Shown here piece after piece: positions 8,159-17,754 of a stretch of 64,000 nucleotides of DNA. Position numbers and translations under genes: made by a program. The first letter of the stretch is position 1. Each line of letters opens with the position of its first letter. Under the pieces are notes generated by a model. That model did no database searches. It saw nothing but the letters and a program-made list of their open reading frames with translations, and was not told the origin of the DNA. Source of the DNA: JANLYQ01 sp031365725 (GTDB lineage Bacteria; Actinomycetota; Actinomycetes; JACCUZ01); NCBI GenBank assembly GCA_031365725.1, contig JANLYQ010000014.1, positions 113,996 through 177,995 on the forward strand. The letters are read 5' to 3'.

Positions 8159-9291
8159 GTGCTTCCTCCACTGCTTGTGCGGTTGCCCGCGCTGGTCCCG
8201 CCCGTTGCTGGCGCCGCCGGCGCCCCGAGTGGGTTGGTGCTGTTCCTCGCGACGACGGTCGGGCGGAAGACGGTGCCCTGGGTGGGCAGGTTGCCACCCA
8301 GGCGGGCGTGCTCGAGGATGGACAAGAGGTTCTCGGCGACGTCGGTCAACGGCTGACGCAGACTCGTCAGCCCGAAGGACTCGGCGAGGTCGCTGTCGTC
8401 GAAGCCGACGAGACCGAAATCCGCCCCGGGGGTGAGGCCGCGCTCCCGGAGCACCGTCCACGCGCCGAGTGCCATAACGTCGGAGGCGCAGACGAGTGTG
8501 CCGCCCGGTCCGATTGCCTCAATCAGCGGCGCTGCAGCCGCAGCCGCTGCACCGAGCTCGCCCAGGGCGTCGGCCCGCCAAGCCGGAACGAAGACCCCGG
8601 CGTCGGTGGTGGCTTCTACCCAGCCGGAGCGACGATCGTCACCGATCGGTGAGCCCGCGGGCCAACCGAGGAACCCGATCCGTGAGTAGCCGTTCTCGAG
8701 CAGGTGCCGTACGCCGTCGGCCACCCCTGTCGCGCCGTCGACGTCGACCCACCAGCTGAACTCGGGCTCGTCCCAGACGCGGCCGAACGAGGCGAAGGGG
8801 ACACCGTGGTCGCGCAGCCAGGCCGGTCGAGGGTCGTCATGGCGGGTGTCGGTGAGGACGAAGGCGTCGACGAGCTTGCTGGCAACCAGGTCCTCGTAGG
8901 CCGGAAGCGGGTGCTCGAAGTCAGCGGCAGCAAACGGCACCAGGTGCGAGTCGTGCTGCCGGGAGGCGATGGTCAGCTCGACGAGGAAGACGTCCCGGAT
9001 GTCTCCCATCCGGCGACCGCTGCCGGCGTGCAGCTCCACGCCCAGGGCGTTGGCCCGCTCCTGGCGCAACGACCGCGCGGCCAGGTTGGGGCGGAAGCCC
9101 AAGCGCAGGATCTCGGCGGTCACGCGCTCGAGGGTCTGCGGTGCGACCCGGTACGGCCGGTTGACGACGTTGCTGACCGTCTGCCGCGACACCTGGGCGG
9201 CGCGGGCGACGTCCATGATCGTCGCCCGCCGCCCCGACCGTGCCGCTGGGACTGAGGTCGTGGGCGGCGCGGGTGCCAGTGGAGTGGTCAC
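8155..9291 (-). CDS. LacI-family transcriptional regulator of the ABC operon
   Basis: The 378-residue regulator has the LacI helix-turn-helix with hinge (TIMDVARAAQVSRQTVSNVV) followed by a periplasmic-binding-protein-like effector domain (ASDVMALG, GFDDSDLAESFGLTSLRQP). GTG 9291 was preferred to ATG 9345 because AGGAGG lies 11 bases upstream of it, and the palindromes at 9322-9345 then fall in the untranslated leader instead of the coding region. The stop overlaps the next gene's ATG, so the regulator is the first gene of its own transport operon and is probably autoregulated, released by the imported sugar. Confidence 0.9.
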   Translation of the reverse strand: MTTPLAPAPPTTSVPAARSGRRATIMDVARAAQVSRQTVSNVVNRPYRVAPQTLERVTAEILRLGFRPNLAARSLRQERANALGVELHAGSGRRMGDIRDVFLVELTIASRQHDSHLVPFAAADFEHPLPAYEDLVASKLVDAFVLTDTRHDDPRPAWLRDHGVPFASFGRVWDEPEFSWWVDVDGATGVADGVRHLLENGYSRIGFLGWPAGSPIGDDRRSGWVEATTDAGVFVPAWRADALGELGAAAAAAAPLIEAIGPGGTLVCASDVMALGAWTVLRERGLTPGADFGLVGFDDSDLAESFGLTSLRQPLTDVAENLLSILEHARLGGNLPTQGTVFRPTVVARNSTNPLGAPAAPATGGTSAGNRTSSGGST

Positions 9292-9321
9292 GATCCGCTC
9301 GACCTCCTGACCATCGTCACT

Positions 9322-9353
9322 ATGAACGTTCATTTGATCGTTCATAAAGCGCT
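9322..9353. promoter_or_regulatory. Candidate LacI operators in divergent promoter
   Basis: ATGAACGTTCAT (9322-9333) is a perfect 12-bp palindrome with the central CG typical of LacI sites. It is followed directly by a related unit TTGATCGTTCAT (9334-9345). A further AAAGCGCT core (9346-9353) resembles actinobacterial maltose/glucoside LacI operators. They lie between lacI and the debranching-enzyme gene, so one regulator could control both directions. Confidence 0.5.
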
Positions 9354-9477
9354 ACAGTCTGGGACTGGCGAGAGGCTGTCAACTGCCGAGACCCAATCGT
9401 TACCTCGTGTTCTCGTGGGGTGATCGATCGTCCGGTATGCCCGCGCCCGGAGCCCAGCACCAGTGCGGAGGAAGCCG

Positions 9478-11574
9478 ATGCGACGACCCGAGGTGGCCAC
9501 GCCGGTCGTGACGAGGTACGAGCAGCCATGGCTGCACGACCTGGCCGTGTGCGTCGACGGCAACGTCACGGCGTTGAGTGCGCCCAGTGGCCAGATCGAT
9601 GGGTCGGGCGCGCAGGGTGTCTTCATCGACGACCGACGGATCCTGTCGACACTCACTGTCCTGGTCGGGGGCGTGGAGGCGGTCGCTCTGTCGACCTCGG
9701 GGTCCGGCGCGGGGTGTGACTTCCTCGGCTACGCGCGCCACCTCGGCGACCCCGGAGCCGATCCCACGGTCGAGGTCCACCGCTCTCGACTCCTCGGCGA
9801 CGGTGCGGTCCGCGAGACGGTGCGGGTGACCTCCCGGGCGGCGAAGACCGTGGTGACCTCACTGGTCCTCAGGCACTCCGGCGACGGTGCGCCGATCGCG
9901 TCGGTGAAAGCCGGACATGCCCCGGTGTCCTCGTTGCCGGGGTCGGCCGACCGTGCGCACACGCGCTGGGCCGATGACTGGCACGCCGTGACGATGACCT
10001 TCGACCCGCCCCCCGCGACGTTGCTGGCGCCCACCGCGGCGGTCCCGGGCGAGGCGACGTACAGCATCGAGGTGCCGCCGGGCGGCTCCACGACGGTGAC
10101 GATCGAGGTGAGTGCGCAGCGCCTGCGCCGGTCGAACTTCGATGCCGGTCCGGGTTCGTCGCAGGTCAGCTGGCAGGACGTCAGCGTGAGGGCAGCTGAC
10201 CATCGACTTCAGCCGTGCGTGACGAGCAGCCTCGACGATCTGCAGCACCTGCTGCTCACCGACCCGGGCGACCCGCGTGACGTCTTCGCAGCGGCCGGCA
10301 CACCGTGGTACCTCACGCTGTTCGGCCGGGACTCGCTGTGGGCGGCGCGGATGATGCTGCCGCTGGGCACCGAGCTTGCTGCCGGCACGCTGCGCACCCT
10401 GGCCCGTCGCCAGGGCACGCGGGTCGACCATGAGCGGGCGGAGTCGCCGGGCAAGATCCCGCACGAGGTGCGTCGGGCGCCGTACGGCGACCCGGGCAGC
10501 CACCTCGCCCTGCCGCCGGTCTATTTCGGGACCATCGATGCGACACCACTCTGGATCACCCTGCTGCGTGACGCGTGGCGGTGGGGGATGGCGCCGGCCG
10601 AGGTCGGGGCCCTGCTGCCCCAGCTGCACGCCGCCGTGCGGTGGCTGACGCAGGACAGTGCGCCGGACGACGACGGGCTGCTGAAGTACCTCGACGAGAC
10701 CGGCAGCGGCTTGGCCAACCAGGGCTGGAAGGACTCGGGCGACTCGATCCGTTGGCGTGACGGTCGCGTGGCGGAAGCGCCGATCGCGCTGGTGGAGGCC
10801 CAGGGCTATGCGATCGAGGCGGCGCTCGCGGCCGCTGAGATTTTCGAGGCTTTCGGTCAGGACGGCGCCGCGGAGGCCCAAGGGTGGGCGAGTGAGCTCG
10901 AGAAGCGGGTGCGCGAGCGCTTCTGGGTGCGCAGCGGCGAGGACCGCTACCTCGGCATCGCGATCGACGGCGGGGGCCGCACCGTAGATGGTGTCGCATC
11001 CAACATGGGCCACCTGTTGGGCACCGGGGCCCTCGAGGCCGCCGAGGTGCGCTCGGTCGTTGGCCGGTTGACATCGCCGGAGATGCTCGGGCCCTACGGC
11101 ATCCGGACCTTCGCCGGGGACAACCACGGCTTCAACCCGATGGGCTATCACACCGGGTCGATCTGGACGCACGACACAGCCATCTGCGCCTGGGGTCTGG
11201 CCAGAGAGGGCTATCGCGACGAGGCGTCGCGCGTGGCGCGGGCGCTGCTGTCCTCGAGTGCGGCGTTCGACCATCGCTGGCCCGAGCTGTACGGCGGCTT
11301 CGGTGAAACCACTCGACCGGCGCCCTATCCGGCGTCCTGCCACCCGCAGGCATGGTCGGCGGCCTCGGCCGCGGTGCTGCTGTCGGTTGCGCTGGGCTTC
11401 CGCCCCGACGCGCCGGCCGGCCGACTCGAGCTGCATCCGGCGAAGCCCGCGACCTTCGGAGCGATGACGGTCGACGGCCTGTTCTTTGCCGGTCGTCGCT
11501 TCGGCGTGCGGACAGATGAGGACGGAGTGACTGTGGTGGACGGACCTGCAGACCTCGACATCGTGGTGGTCTGA
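9478..11574 (+). CDS. Glycogen-debranching / amylo-alpha-1,6-glucosidase-type GH protein
   Basis: The 698-residue protein has the glycogen-debranching N-terminal domain (residues about 10-230, with DDRRILS) followed by an (alpha/alpha)6 barrel bearing TPWYLTLFGRDSLW, LKYLDETGSG, GWKDSGDSIRW and MGYHTGSIWTHDTA, the typical motifs of bacterial debranching-like hydrolases. It should hydrolyse alpha-glucosidic branches of glycogen or related oligosaccharides; such proteins often act on trehalose- or sucrose-type glucosides as well. ATG 9478 is preceded by GGAGGA. It is divergent from the LacI/ABC operon and may share its operators. Confidence 0.85.
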   Translation: MRRPEVATPVVTRYEQPWLHDLAVCVDGNVTALSAPSGQIDGSGAQGVFIDDRRILSTLTVLVGGVEAVALSTSGSGAGCDFLGYARHLGDPGADPTVEVHRSRLLGDGAVRETVRVTSRAAKTVVTSLVLRHSGDGAPIASVKAGHAPVSSLPGSADRAHTRWADDWHAVTMTFDPPPATLLAPTAAVPGEATYSIEVPPGGSTTVTIEVSAQRLRRSNFDAGPGSSQVSWQDVSVRAADHRLQPCVTSSLDDLQHLLLTDPGDPRDVFAAAGTPWYLTLFGRDSLWAARMMLPLGTELAAGTLRTLARRQGTRVDHERAESPGKIPHEVRRAPYGDPGSHLALPPVYFGTIDATPLWITLLRDAWRWGMAPAEVGALLPQLHAAVRWLTQDSAPDDDGLLKYLDETGSGLANQGWKDSGDSIRWRDGRVAEAPIALVEAQGYAIEAALAAAEIFEAFGQDGAAEAQGWASELEKRVRERFWVRSGEDRYLGIAIDGGGRTVDGVASNMGHLLGTGALEAAEVRSVVGRLTSPEMLGPYGIRTFAGDNHGFNPMGYHTGSIWTHDTAICAWGLAREGYRDEASRVARALLSSSAAFDHRWPELYGGFGETTRPAPYPASCHPQAWSAASAAVLLSVALGFRPDAPAGRLELHPAKPATFGAMTVDGLFFAGRRFGVRTDEDGVTVVDGPADLDIVVV

Positions 11575-11681
11575 GGCCGGGCGGGTGTTCACGGTCGCCC
11601 AGGTGATGGTCGACACTGGTTGACGACGCCGCCCTGCGGCGCCTCGACGCCGGAGTTCGGGTCAGGGATGGAGCCGCGCTG

Positions 11682-13295
11682 ATGACAGTCGGGTGGCTGC
11701 GCCGCCATGCCGACCCGGTCGCGTTGATGGCGGCGGGGGGTGCCCTTGGGCTGTACCTCGCGCTGCATCCTCCCGTGCCGGACCTGGCTGCGCAGACCGC
11801 CCGAGCCGAGCTGGTGCGGCGCAGCGGCCAACTGGTGCTCTGGCTGGGGTGGTTCGGCGGCGTGCACCTGCCGACGTACAGCATGGTGTCGCCGGTGTTC
11901 ATGGCACTCGTGGGAGCCCCACTCACCGGAGCTATCGCGGCCGGGGCTGCGGCCGTGCTCGCGCGCAGCCTCTTGCGCGACTCGACTCGACCGAGTCTGG
12001 GAGCAGCAAGCTTCTTCGTCACCGACCTTGCCGACGTCGTCAACGGCCGGATCACCTTCGCGGTGAGCCTCGCGCTCGGTCTGGGCGCTCTGGTGTGTCT
12101 GCGGTCCGCGACGACCCGGTGGCACCGCGTGGCCGGAGTCCTGCTTGCCGTGCTCACCGGGCTGACCAGTCCGCTGGGTGGGTTGTTCCTCGGCGTCGCG
12201 GCAGCCAGCCTTGCTCTGAGCCGGGGAGCCCGCCGTCGCTACGCAGTGGTGCTCGGGGCCGCGCTGGCTCTTGTGCTGGTGCTGCTCGCGGTGATGTTTC
12301 CCGGCACCGGACTGATGCCGTTCGATGCTGTCGGTTTCTTGCCGGCGGCAGCGTGCACGCTTGCCGTGGCGATCCTGTGCAGGGAGCGGTGGTTGCGCCT
12401 CGGTGCGCTGCTCTATCTCGCCGCCCAGGTGCTCTTTCTGGTGGACCCGCTGGCCGTGGGGGACAACATCACCCGGCTGGCCTGGGTGTTCAGTGTGCCG
12501 CTGCTGGTGGCCTACGGGCAGGCCCCCGCGATGATGCTCGCGGCCGTCGTCGCTCTCGCCGCACTCGTGCCGGCCACCGACCTCGCCGGCCAGCTCACGG
12601 CCGCCGATGACCCGTCGTCGCAGGCGGCGTTCTTCCGGCCGCTGGTGCGGGCCTTGGTCGACGAGCACGCGGACCTGTCCGGGAGCACCGGCGCACGAGT
12701 GGAGGTCGTGGACACCCGTGGCCACTGGGCGTCGGTCTACGTCGCGCGCCGCTTCGGGCTTGCTCGTGGCTGGGAGCGGCAAGCCGATCGGGCGCTGAAC
12801 CCGTTGTTCTACGGCGCCGCCCCGCTCAACGGCAGCTCCTACCGCGCGTGGTTGGACTCCTTGGCGGTCGGTTGGGTCGCCGTGCCGCGTGCGCCGCTGG
12901 ACTATGCCTCGGTGGCCGAGGCGGCGCTGGTCGCCCGCCGGCCGGCGTACCTGCACGAGGTGTGGTCGAACAGTTCCTGGACGCTCTACCGGGTGAGTGC
13001 GCCGACCCCGTTGGCGCAGCCCGGCCAGGTGCTGCTCAGCGACGACAGCGGGGTCTCGATCCTGGTCGGCGCTGTGCGCACCGTGCACGTGTCCCTGCGT
13101 TGGTCGCCGTATCTCGTGGTGACCGACGCTCGCGGCGAGCTGGCCGGCTGCGTGGGCCAGGACCACGGCTGGACCTACCTCCACGTGCCGGAGCCCGGTC
13201 AGTACCGCGTCAGTGCCGATTTCGGCCTTGGGCTGGCGAGGACCCAGACCCCGTGCGCGACGTCCTCACCTCGGCGCGGGGCAGGGTCAGAGTGA
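11682..13295 (+). CDS. Polytopic membrane protein of unknown function
   Basis: I do not recognise a specific family. The 537 residues comprise about nine or ten hydrophobic segments in the first 320 residues, with a NGRITFAVSLALG loop, then an extracytoplasmic C-terminal region of about 215 residues (RVEVVDTRGHW, WSNSSWTLYRV, YLHVPEPGQYRVSADF). The layout resembles YfhO/GT-C-like membrane glycosyltransferases with a beta-rich tail. There is a possible ribosome-binding GGAG upstream. Its last 86 bp overlap the convergent histidine kinase gene. Confidence 0.7.
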   Translation: MTVGWLRRHADPVALMAAGGALGLYLALHPPVPDLAAQTARAELVRRSGQLVLWLGWFGGVHLPTYSMVSPVFMALVGAPLTGAIAAGAAAVLARSLLRDSTRPSLGAASFFVTDLADVVNGRITFAVSLALGLGALVCLRSATTRWHRVAGVLLAVLTGLTSPLGGLFLGVAAASLALSRGARRRYAVVLGAALALVLVLLAVMFPGTGLMPFDAVGFLPAAACTLAVAILCRERWLRLGALLYLAAQVLFLVDPLAVGDNITRLAWVFSVPLLVAYGQAPAMMLAAVVALAALVPATDLAGQLTAADDPSSQAAFFRPLVRALVDEHADLSGSTGARVEVVDTRGHWASVYVARRFGLARGWERQADRALNPLFYGAAPLNGSSYRAWLDSLAVGWVAVPRAPLDYASVAEAALVARRPAYLHEVWSNSSWTLYRVSAPTPLAQPGQVLLSDDSGVSILVGAVRTVHVSLRWSPYLVVTDARGELAGCVGQDHGWTYLHVPEPGQYRVSADFGLGLARTQTPCATSSPRRGAGSE

Positions 13296-14382
13296 ACGTG
13301 CTGCCGGTCCCGACGCCCGCACTGGTGACCGTGAGCGTGCCGCTGTGGCTCTCGGCGATCGCCCGTGCGATGGTGAGCCCGAGGCCGCTGCCGCCGCCAG
13401 GGTGTGCAGCGCGGCTGGGGTCGCTGCGGTAGAACCGCTGGAAGACCTTCTCGACCTCGTCGCTGCCCAGCCCGTCACCGTCGTCGGTGACGGCGATGGC
13501 CACGGCCTCCGATCCGTGCGCAGCCACGTCGACTCGCACGTCACCACCCGGTCCCGTGTGTCGCAGCGCGTTGTCGAGCAGGTTGGCCAAGACCTGCTGC
13601 ACCCGCTCGACATCGGCTCGGACCAGATGGTGAGCCGGCGAGGGCGCAAGGGTCAGTCGCACCGACGCCGCGTCGAAGCGTGGTCGTGCTGCTGCGACGG
13701 CGTCGGCCGCCAGAACGTGGGCGTCGTGCGAGGCGATGGTGAGGTGCAGGGCGTGTTCCTCTGCGGCCGCTGCCATTTTGAGGTCGCCGGCCAGGCGACG
13801 CAGTCGCGCGACCTGGTGCCGCATCACGTCATGCGACTGCGCGTCGAAGGGCACGATGCCGTCCTCCATGCCGTCGATGTACGCCTCGAGGGTTGCTAGC
13901 GGCGTGCGCAGCTCGTGTGCCAGGTCGGCGAGCATCCGGGTCCTGGTGGCCTCGCTGCTGCCGAGGGTGGACGCCAGGCGACTGAAGGCCTCCGACAGTC
14001 GGGTGAGCTCGCTGCCGAAACCCGCGGTCGGGACTTCCACTGCGTAGTCCCCGGCAGCCACGGCATCCGCTGCGTCCGCGAGCTCGGCGATGGGACGAGT
14101 GACCTTGTGGACCAGCACCCAGGACACCACCGCTGCAGCGCCGAGGGCGGTCAGCATCGCGATGCCCAACGACAGGGCGAACGACGACGCGAACGCCTGC
14201 TCCGCATGGTGGGTGACCATGGGCGAGGACTCGCCGCTGCGCAACAGGTGCTCGGCAAACAGGCGCGGTGCGAGCAGGGCTGCCGCGATGACCAGAGTCA
14301 ACGCCCCGCTGCCGATCACGAGCAGCTGCGCCACCATGAGACGCGTGACCAGCCCCGTGCGGTGACCGGCCGCTGGCATCAC
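13210..14382 (-). CDS. Sensor histidine kinase
   Basis: A 390-residue membrane kinase. Two hydrophobic segments (about residues 17-40 and 68-91) bracket a short extracytoplasmic loop. Then follow a HAMP linker, the phosphoacceptor box DLAHELRTPLATLEAYIDG (His156), the N box LLDNALRHTG, and G boxes DDGDGLG and GGGSGLGLTIA. It should autophosphorylate and pass phosphate to the regulator encoded immediately upstream, with which it shares a GTGA overlap. The divergent multicopper oxidase suggests a metal or envelope signal. The C-terminus overlaps the convergent membrane-protein gene. Confidence 0.93.
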   Translation of the reverse strand: MMPAAGHRTGLVTRLMVAQLLVIGSGALTLVIAAALLAPRLFAEHLLRSGESSPMVTHHAEQAFASSFALSLGIAMLTALGAAAVVSWVLVHKVTRPIAELADAADAVAAGDYAVEVPTAGFGSELTRLSEAFSRLASTLGSSEATRTRMLADLAHELRTPLATLEAYIDGMEDGIVPFDAQSHDVMRHQVARLRRLAGDLKMAAAAEEHALHLTIASHDAHVLAADAVAAARPRFDAASVRLTLAPSPAHHLVRADVERVQQVLANLLDNALRHTGPGGDVRVDVAAHGSEAVAIAVTDDGDGLGSDEVEKVFQRFYRSDPSRAAHPGGGSGLGLTIARAIAESHSGTLTVTSAGVGTGSTFTLTLPRAEVRTSRTGSGSSPAQGRNRH

Positions 14383-15083
14383 TGAGCCACCATCCCGTAG
14401 CCGATGCCGCGCACCGTCCGGATGAATGTCGGGCTGGTGGCGTCGTCGGCGAGCTTGCGCCGCAGGTGCCCGACGTGGACGTCAACCACGTGCTCGTCGC
14501 CGTACCACTCCCCGCCCCACACGCTGTCGATGAGCTGGCGTCGGGTGAAGGCAGTGCGCGGCCGACGTGCCAACGTCGCCAGCAGGTCGAACTCGGTGCG
14601 CGTCAGGTCGACCTCGCAGCCGGAGAGGACAGCGCGCCGCGACAGGACGTCGACCTCGAGAGCACCGATCTGCAACGGCGCATCTTCAGGCCCATCGTTG
14701 ACCTGGAGCGCGCTGCGTGGTCGGCGCAGCATGGCTCGCACGCGGGCGATCAGCTCCCGTGGCGAGAACGGCTTGACCAGGTAGTCGTCGGCGCCGACGG
14801 AGAGGCCGACGACCTTGTCCAGCTCCTCGTCGCGAGCCGTGAGCATGATGACGTAGGCATCGCTGAACACGCGGAGCTGTCGGCACACCTCGACCCCGTC
14901 GAACCCAGGCAGCATCACGTCGAGGACGACGAGGTCGGGTGTGTGCGCCCGGGCCGAGACGATGGCTCCTGGCCCGTCGTGGGCAAGGTCGACGATGAAG
15001 CCTTCGCGCAGCAGGTAGCCCTCGACCACGCGGGCCAGGTCGAGCTCGTCGTCGACGACGAGGACCCTGAGCGGATCTTGCAC
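14379..15083 (-). CDS. OmpR/PhoB-family response regulator
   Basis: The 234-residue regulator has a receiver domain (acidic DDE near residue 12, phosphoacceptor Asp55 in VLDVMLPG, KPFSPREL with the conserved Lys) and a winged-helix output domain (TRTEFDLLATLARRP, VDVHVGHLRRKL, RTVRGIGYGM). GTG 15083 follows AGAGGAGG and was preferred to the upstream in-frame ATG at 15143. It is the first gene of the two-component operon. A tandem 11-bp direct repeat lies in the intergenic region toward the multicopper oxidase, the kind of site this family binds. Confidence 0.93.
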   Translation of the reverse strand: MQDPLRVLVVDDELDLARVVEGYLLREGFIVDLAHDGPGAIVSARAHTPDLVVLDVMLPGFDGVEVCRQLRVFSDAYVIMLTARDEELDKVVGLSVGADDYLVKPFSPRELIARVRAMLRRPRSALQVNDGPEDAPLQIGALEVDVLSRRAVLSGCEVDLTRTEFDLLATLARRPRTAFTRRQLIDSVWGGEWYGDEHVVDVHVGHLRRKLADDATSPTFIRTVRGIGYGMVAQ

Positions 15084-15191
15084 CCTGCCTCCTCTGCGCC
15101 TGCTGGCTCCGGTAAGTCCGCCCCTGGGCCGCGAGACCATCATGACGCGCCTGCGCGGCTCGGCGGATTCGTGACCGGGCGCCGCTGTTCA

Positions 15192-15213
15192 CCTTCATGG
15201 AACCTTCATGGAA
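15192..15213. promoter_or_regulatory. 11-bp tandem direct repeat, candidate response-regulator box
   Basis: CCTTCATGGAA occurs twice with no gap (15192-15202 and 15203-15213). Two half-sites at 11-bp spacing are characteristic of OmpR/PhoB-type regulators binding as head-to-tail dimers. The box sits about 110 bp upstream of the regulator's own start and 100 bp upstream of the multicopper oxidase start, so it could control both directions. Confidence 0.6.
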
Positions 15214-15311
15214 GGACAGCGAAACCCAAGGAGTAGTCCACCGACACTGAGACAGGGGCAACCGATGCCTCGGGCCGGCGCAACGCCGGACGCCGACGAC
15301 CAGGAGAGGCT

Positions 15312-16793
<1,482 letters not shown>

Positions 16794-16871
16794 GCGTGCT
16801 CCCGACCTCATAGACCTAAAGCTGACCTGCTGAGGCATCTGCCCTGCAGCCACAACGAAGGAGATCAACTC

Positions 16872-17513
16872 GTGCGCCACCGCCACATCCGTACAACGTC
16901 AACCGGTCTCGTCCTGACTGCAGGCGGTCTCGCTCTAACCGCGATCCTCGCGGCCTGCGGCGGAGCGAGCAGCGGCAGCAGCACCGACGGCGCGGGCGGC
17001 CACTCCGGGATGACGGGTTCGTCGGCGGCCAGCGCGGCGCCGACCGGTAGCCGTGCGGGGGACGTGGCGTTCGCCCAGCAGATGATCCCGCACCACCAGC
17101 AGGCGGTGGAGATGGCCGACCTAGCGCTCACGTGCGCCCAGTCGCCGCAGATCAAGACCCTTGCCACTGCGATCAAGAAGGCCCAGGATCCTGAGATCGC
17201 CACGATGACGGACTGGCTCACCAGGTGGAAGGCGCCGCTGGCCATGAGCGGTGACATGGGCGGCATGGACATGGGCGGGTCCGGCACCGGGATGATGAGC
17301 GACACGGACATGGCGAGCCTCGGCGCAGCCCGCGGCGCCGCGTTCGACAAGATGTGGCTCGCGATGATGGTGGCGCACCACACGGGTGCCGTGGCGATGG
17401 CTCAGCAGGTGCTTGCGGCGACGAAGGACGCTCAGGTCAAGGCACTGGCCGATGCGATCGTCAAGGGCCAGACGGCGGAGATCGCGACGATGCAGCAGAT
17501 TCTGGCAGGCTGA
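16872..17513 (+). CDS. DUF305-family lipoprotein
   Basis: A 213-residue secreted lipoprotein: the signal peptide ends with LAAC (Cys29), followed by a Ser/Gly linker. The DUF305 four-helix domain has duplicated metal-like motifs, MIPHHQQAVEMA and MVAHHTGAVAMA, separated by a Met/Gly-rich loop (GGMDMGGSGTGMM). The family often accompanies copper-resistance genes, and the His/Met content fits copper binding. GTG 16872 follows AAGGAG. It lies 78 bp after the multicopper oxidase and is probably co-transcribed with it. Confidence 0.9.
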   Translation: MRHRHIRTTSTGLVLTAGGLALTAILAACGGASSGSSTDGAGGHSGMTGSSAASAAPTGSRAGDVAFAQQMIPHHQQAVEMADLALTCAQSPQIKTLATAIKKAQDPEIATMTDWLTRWKAPLAMSGDMGGMDMGGSGTGMMSDTDMASLGAARGAAFDKMWLAMMVAHHTGAVAMAQQVLAATKDAQVKALADAIVKGQTAEIATMQQILAG

Positions 17514-17555
17514 GCGCCTGCTGCTCACCCGGCCCGCCGACCAAGGAGCGTCACG

Positions 17556-17726
17556 ATGCGGTACGCCCTCGCCGCGCTGGTGATCGTCTTCCTGCTGGTC
17601 GTCGTCATCGGTGCAGTAGTCGGCCGGGTCCGGGTGCGCGGCTGCTGCGCAGCCGACCCTGCCCGGGATCGACGCATGCGCAGGGCCGGGGACGACCTGG
17701 CTCCGCTGCGACGCCCGTCGTCATGA
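17556..17726 (+). CDS. Small single-pass membrane protein (56 aa)
   Basis: ATG 17556 is preceded by AAGGAG with good spacing. The 56 codons encode one hydrophobic helix (LAALVIVFLLVVVIGAVVG) followed by a strongly basic tail containing an adjacent Cys-Cys pair (RGCCAADPARDRRMRR). It starts 42 bp after the DUF305 gene. No family is recognised. The strong ribosome-binding site, clean hydrophobic segment and operon position support a real gene; a role with the copper-related neighbours is only a guess. Confidence 0.6.
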   Translation: MRYALAALVIVFLLVVVIGAVVGRVRVRGCCAADPARDRRMRRAGDDLAPLRRPSS

Positions 17727-17754
17727 CACCGAGCCGCACGGTCCGGCTCCTCGG

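Noticed and set aside
9859..11616. 585-codon antisense frame opposite the debranching enzyme
   Set aside because: High GC keeps antisense frames open. The product is Arg/Gln/His-rich with no recognisable fold.
11589..13184. 531-codon antisense frame opposite the membrane protein
   Set aside because: Same reason; composition is polar and repetitive and no start signal is present.
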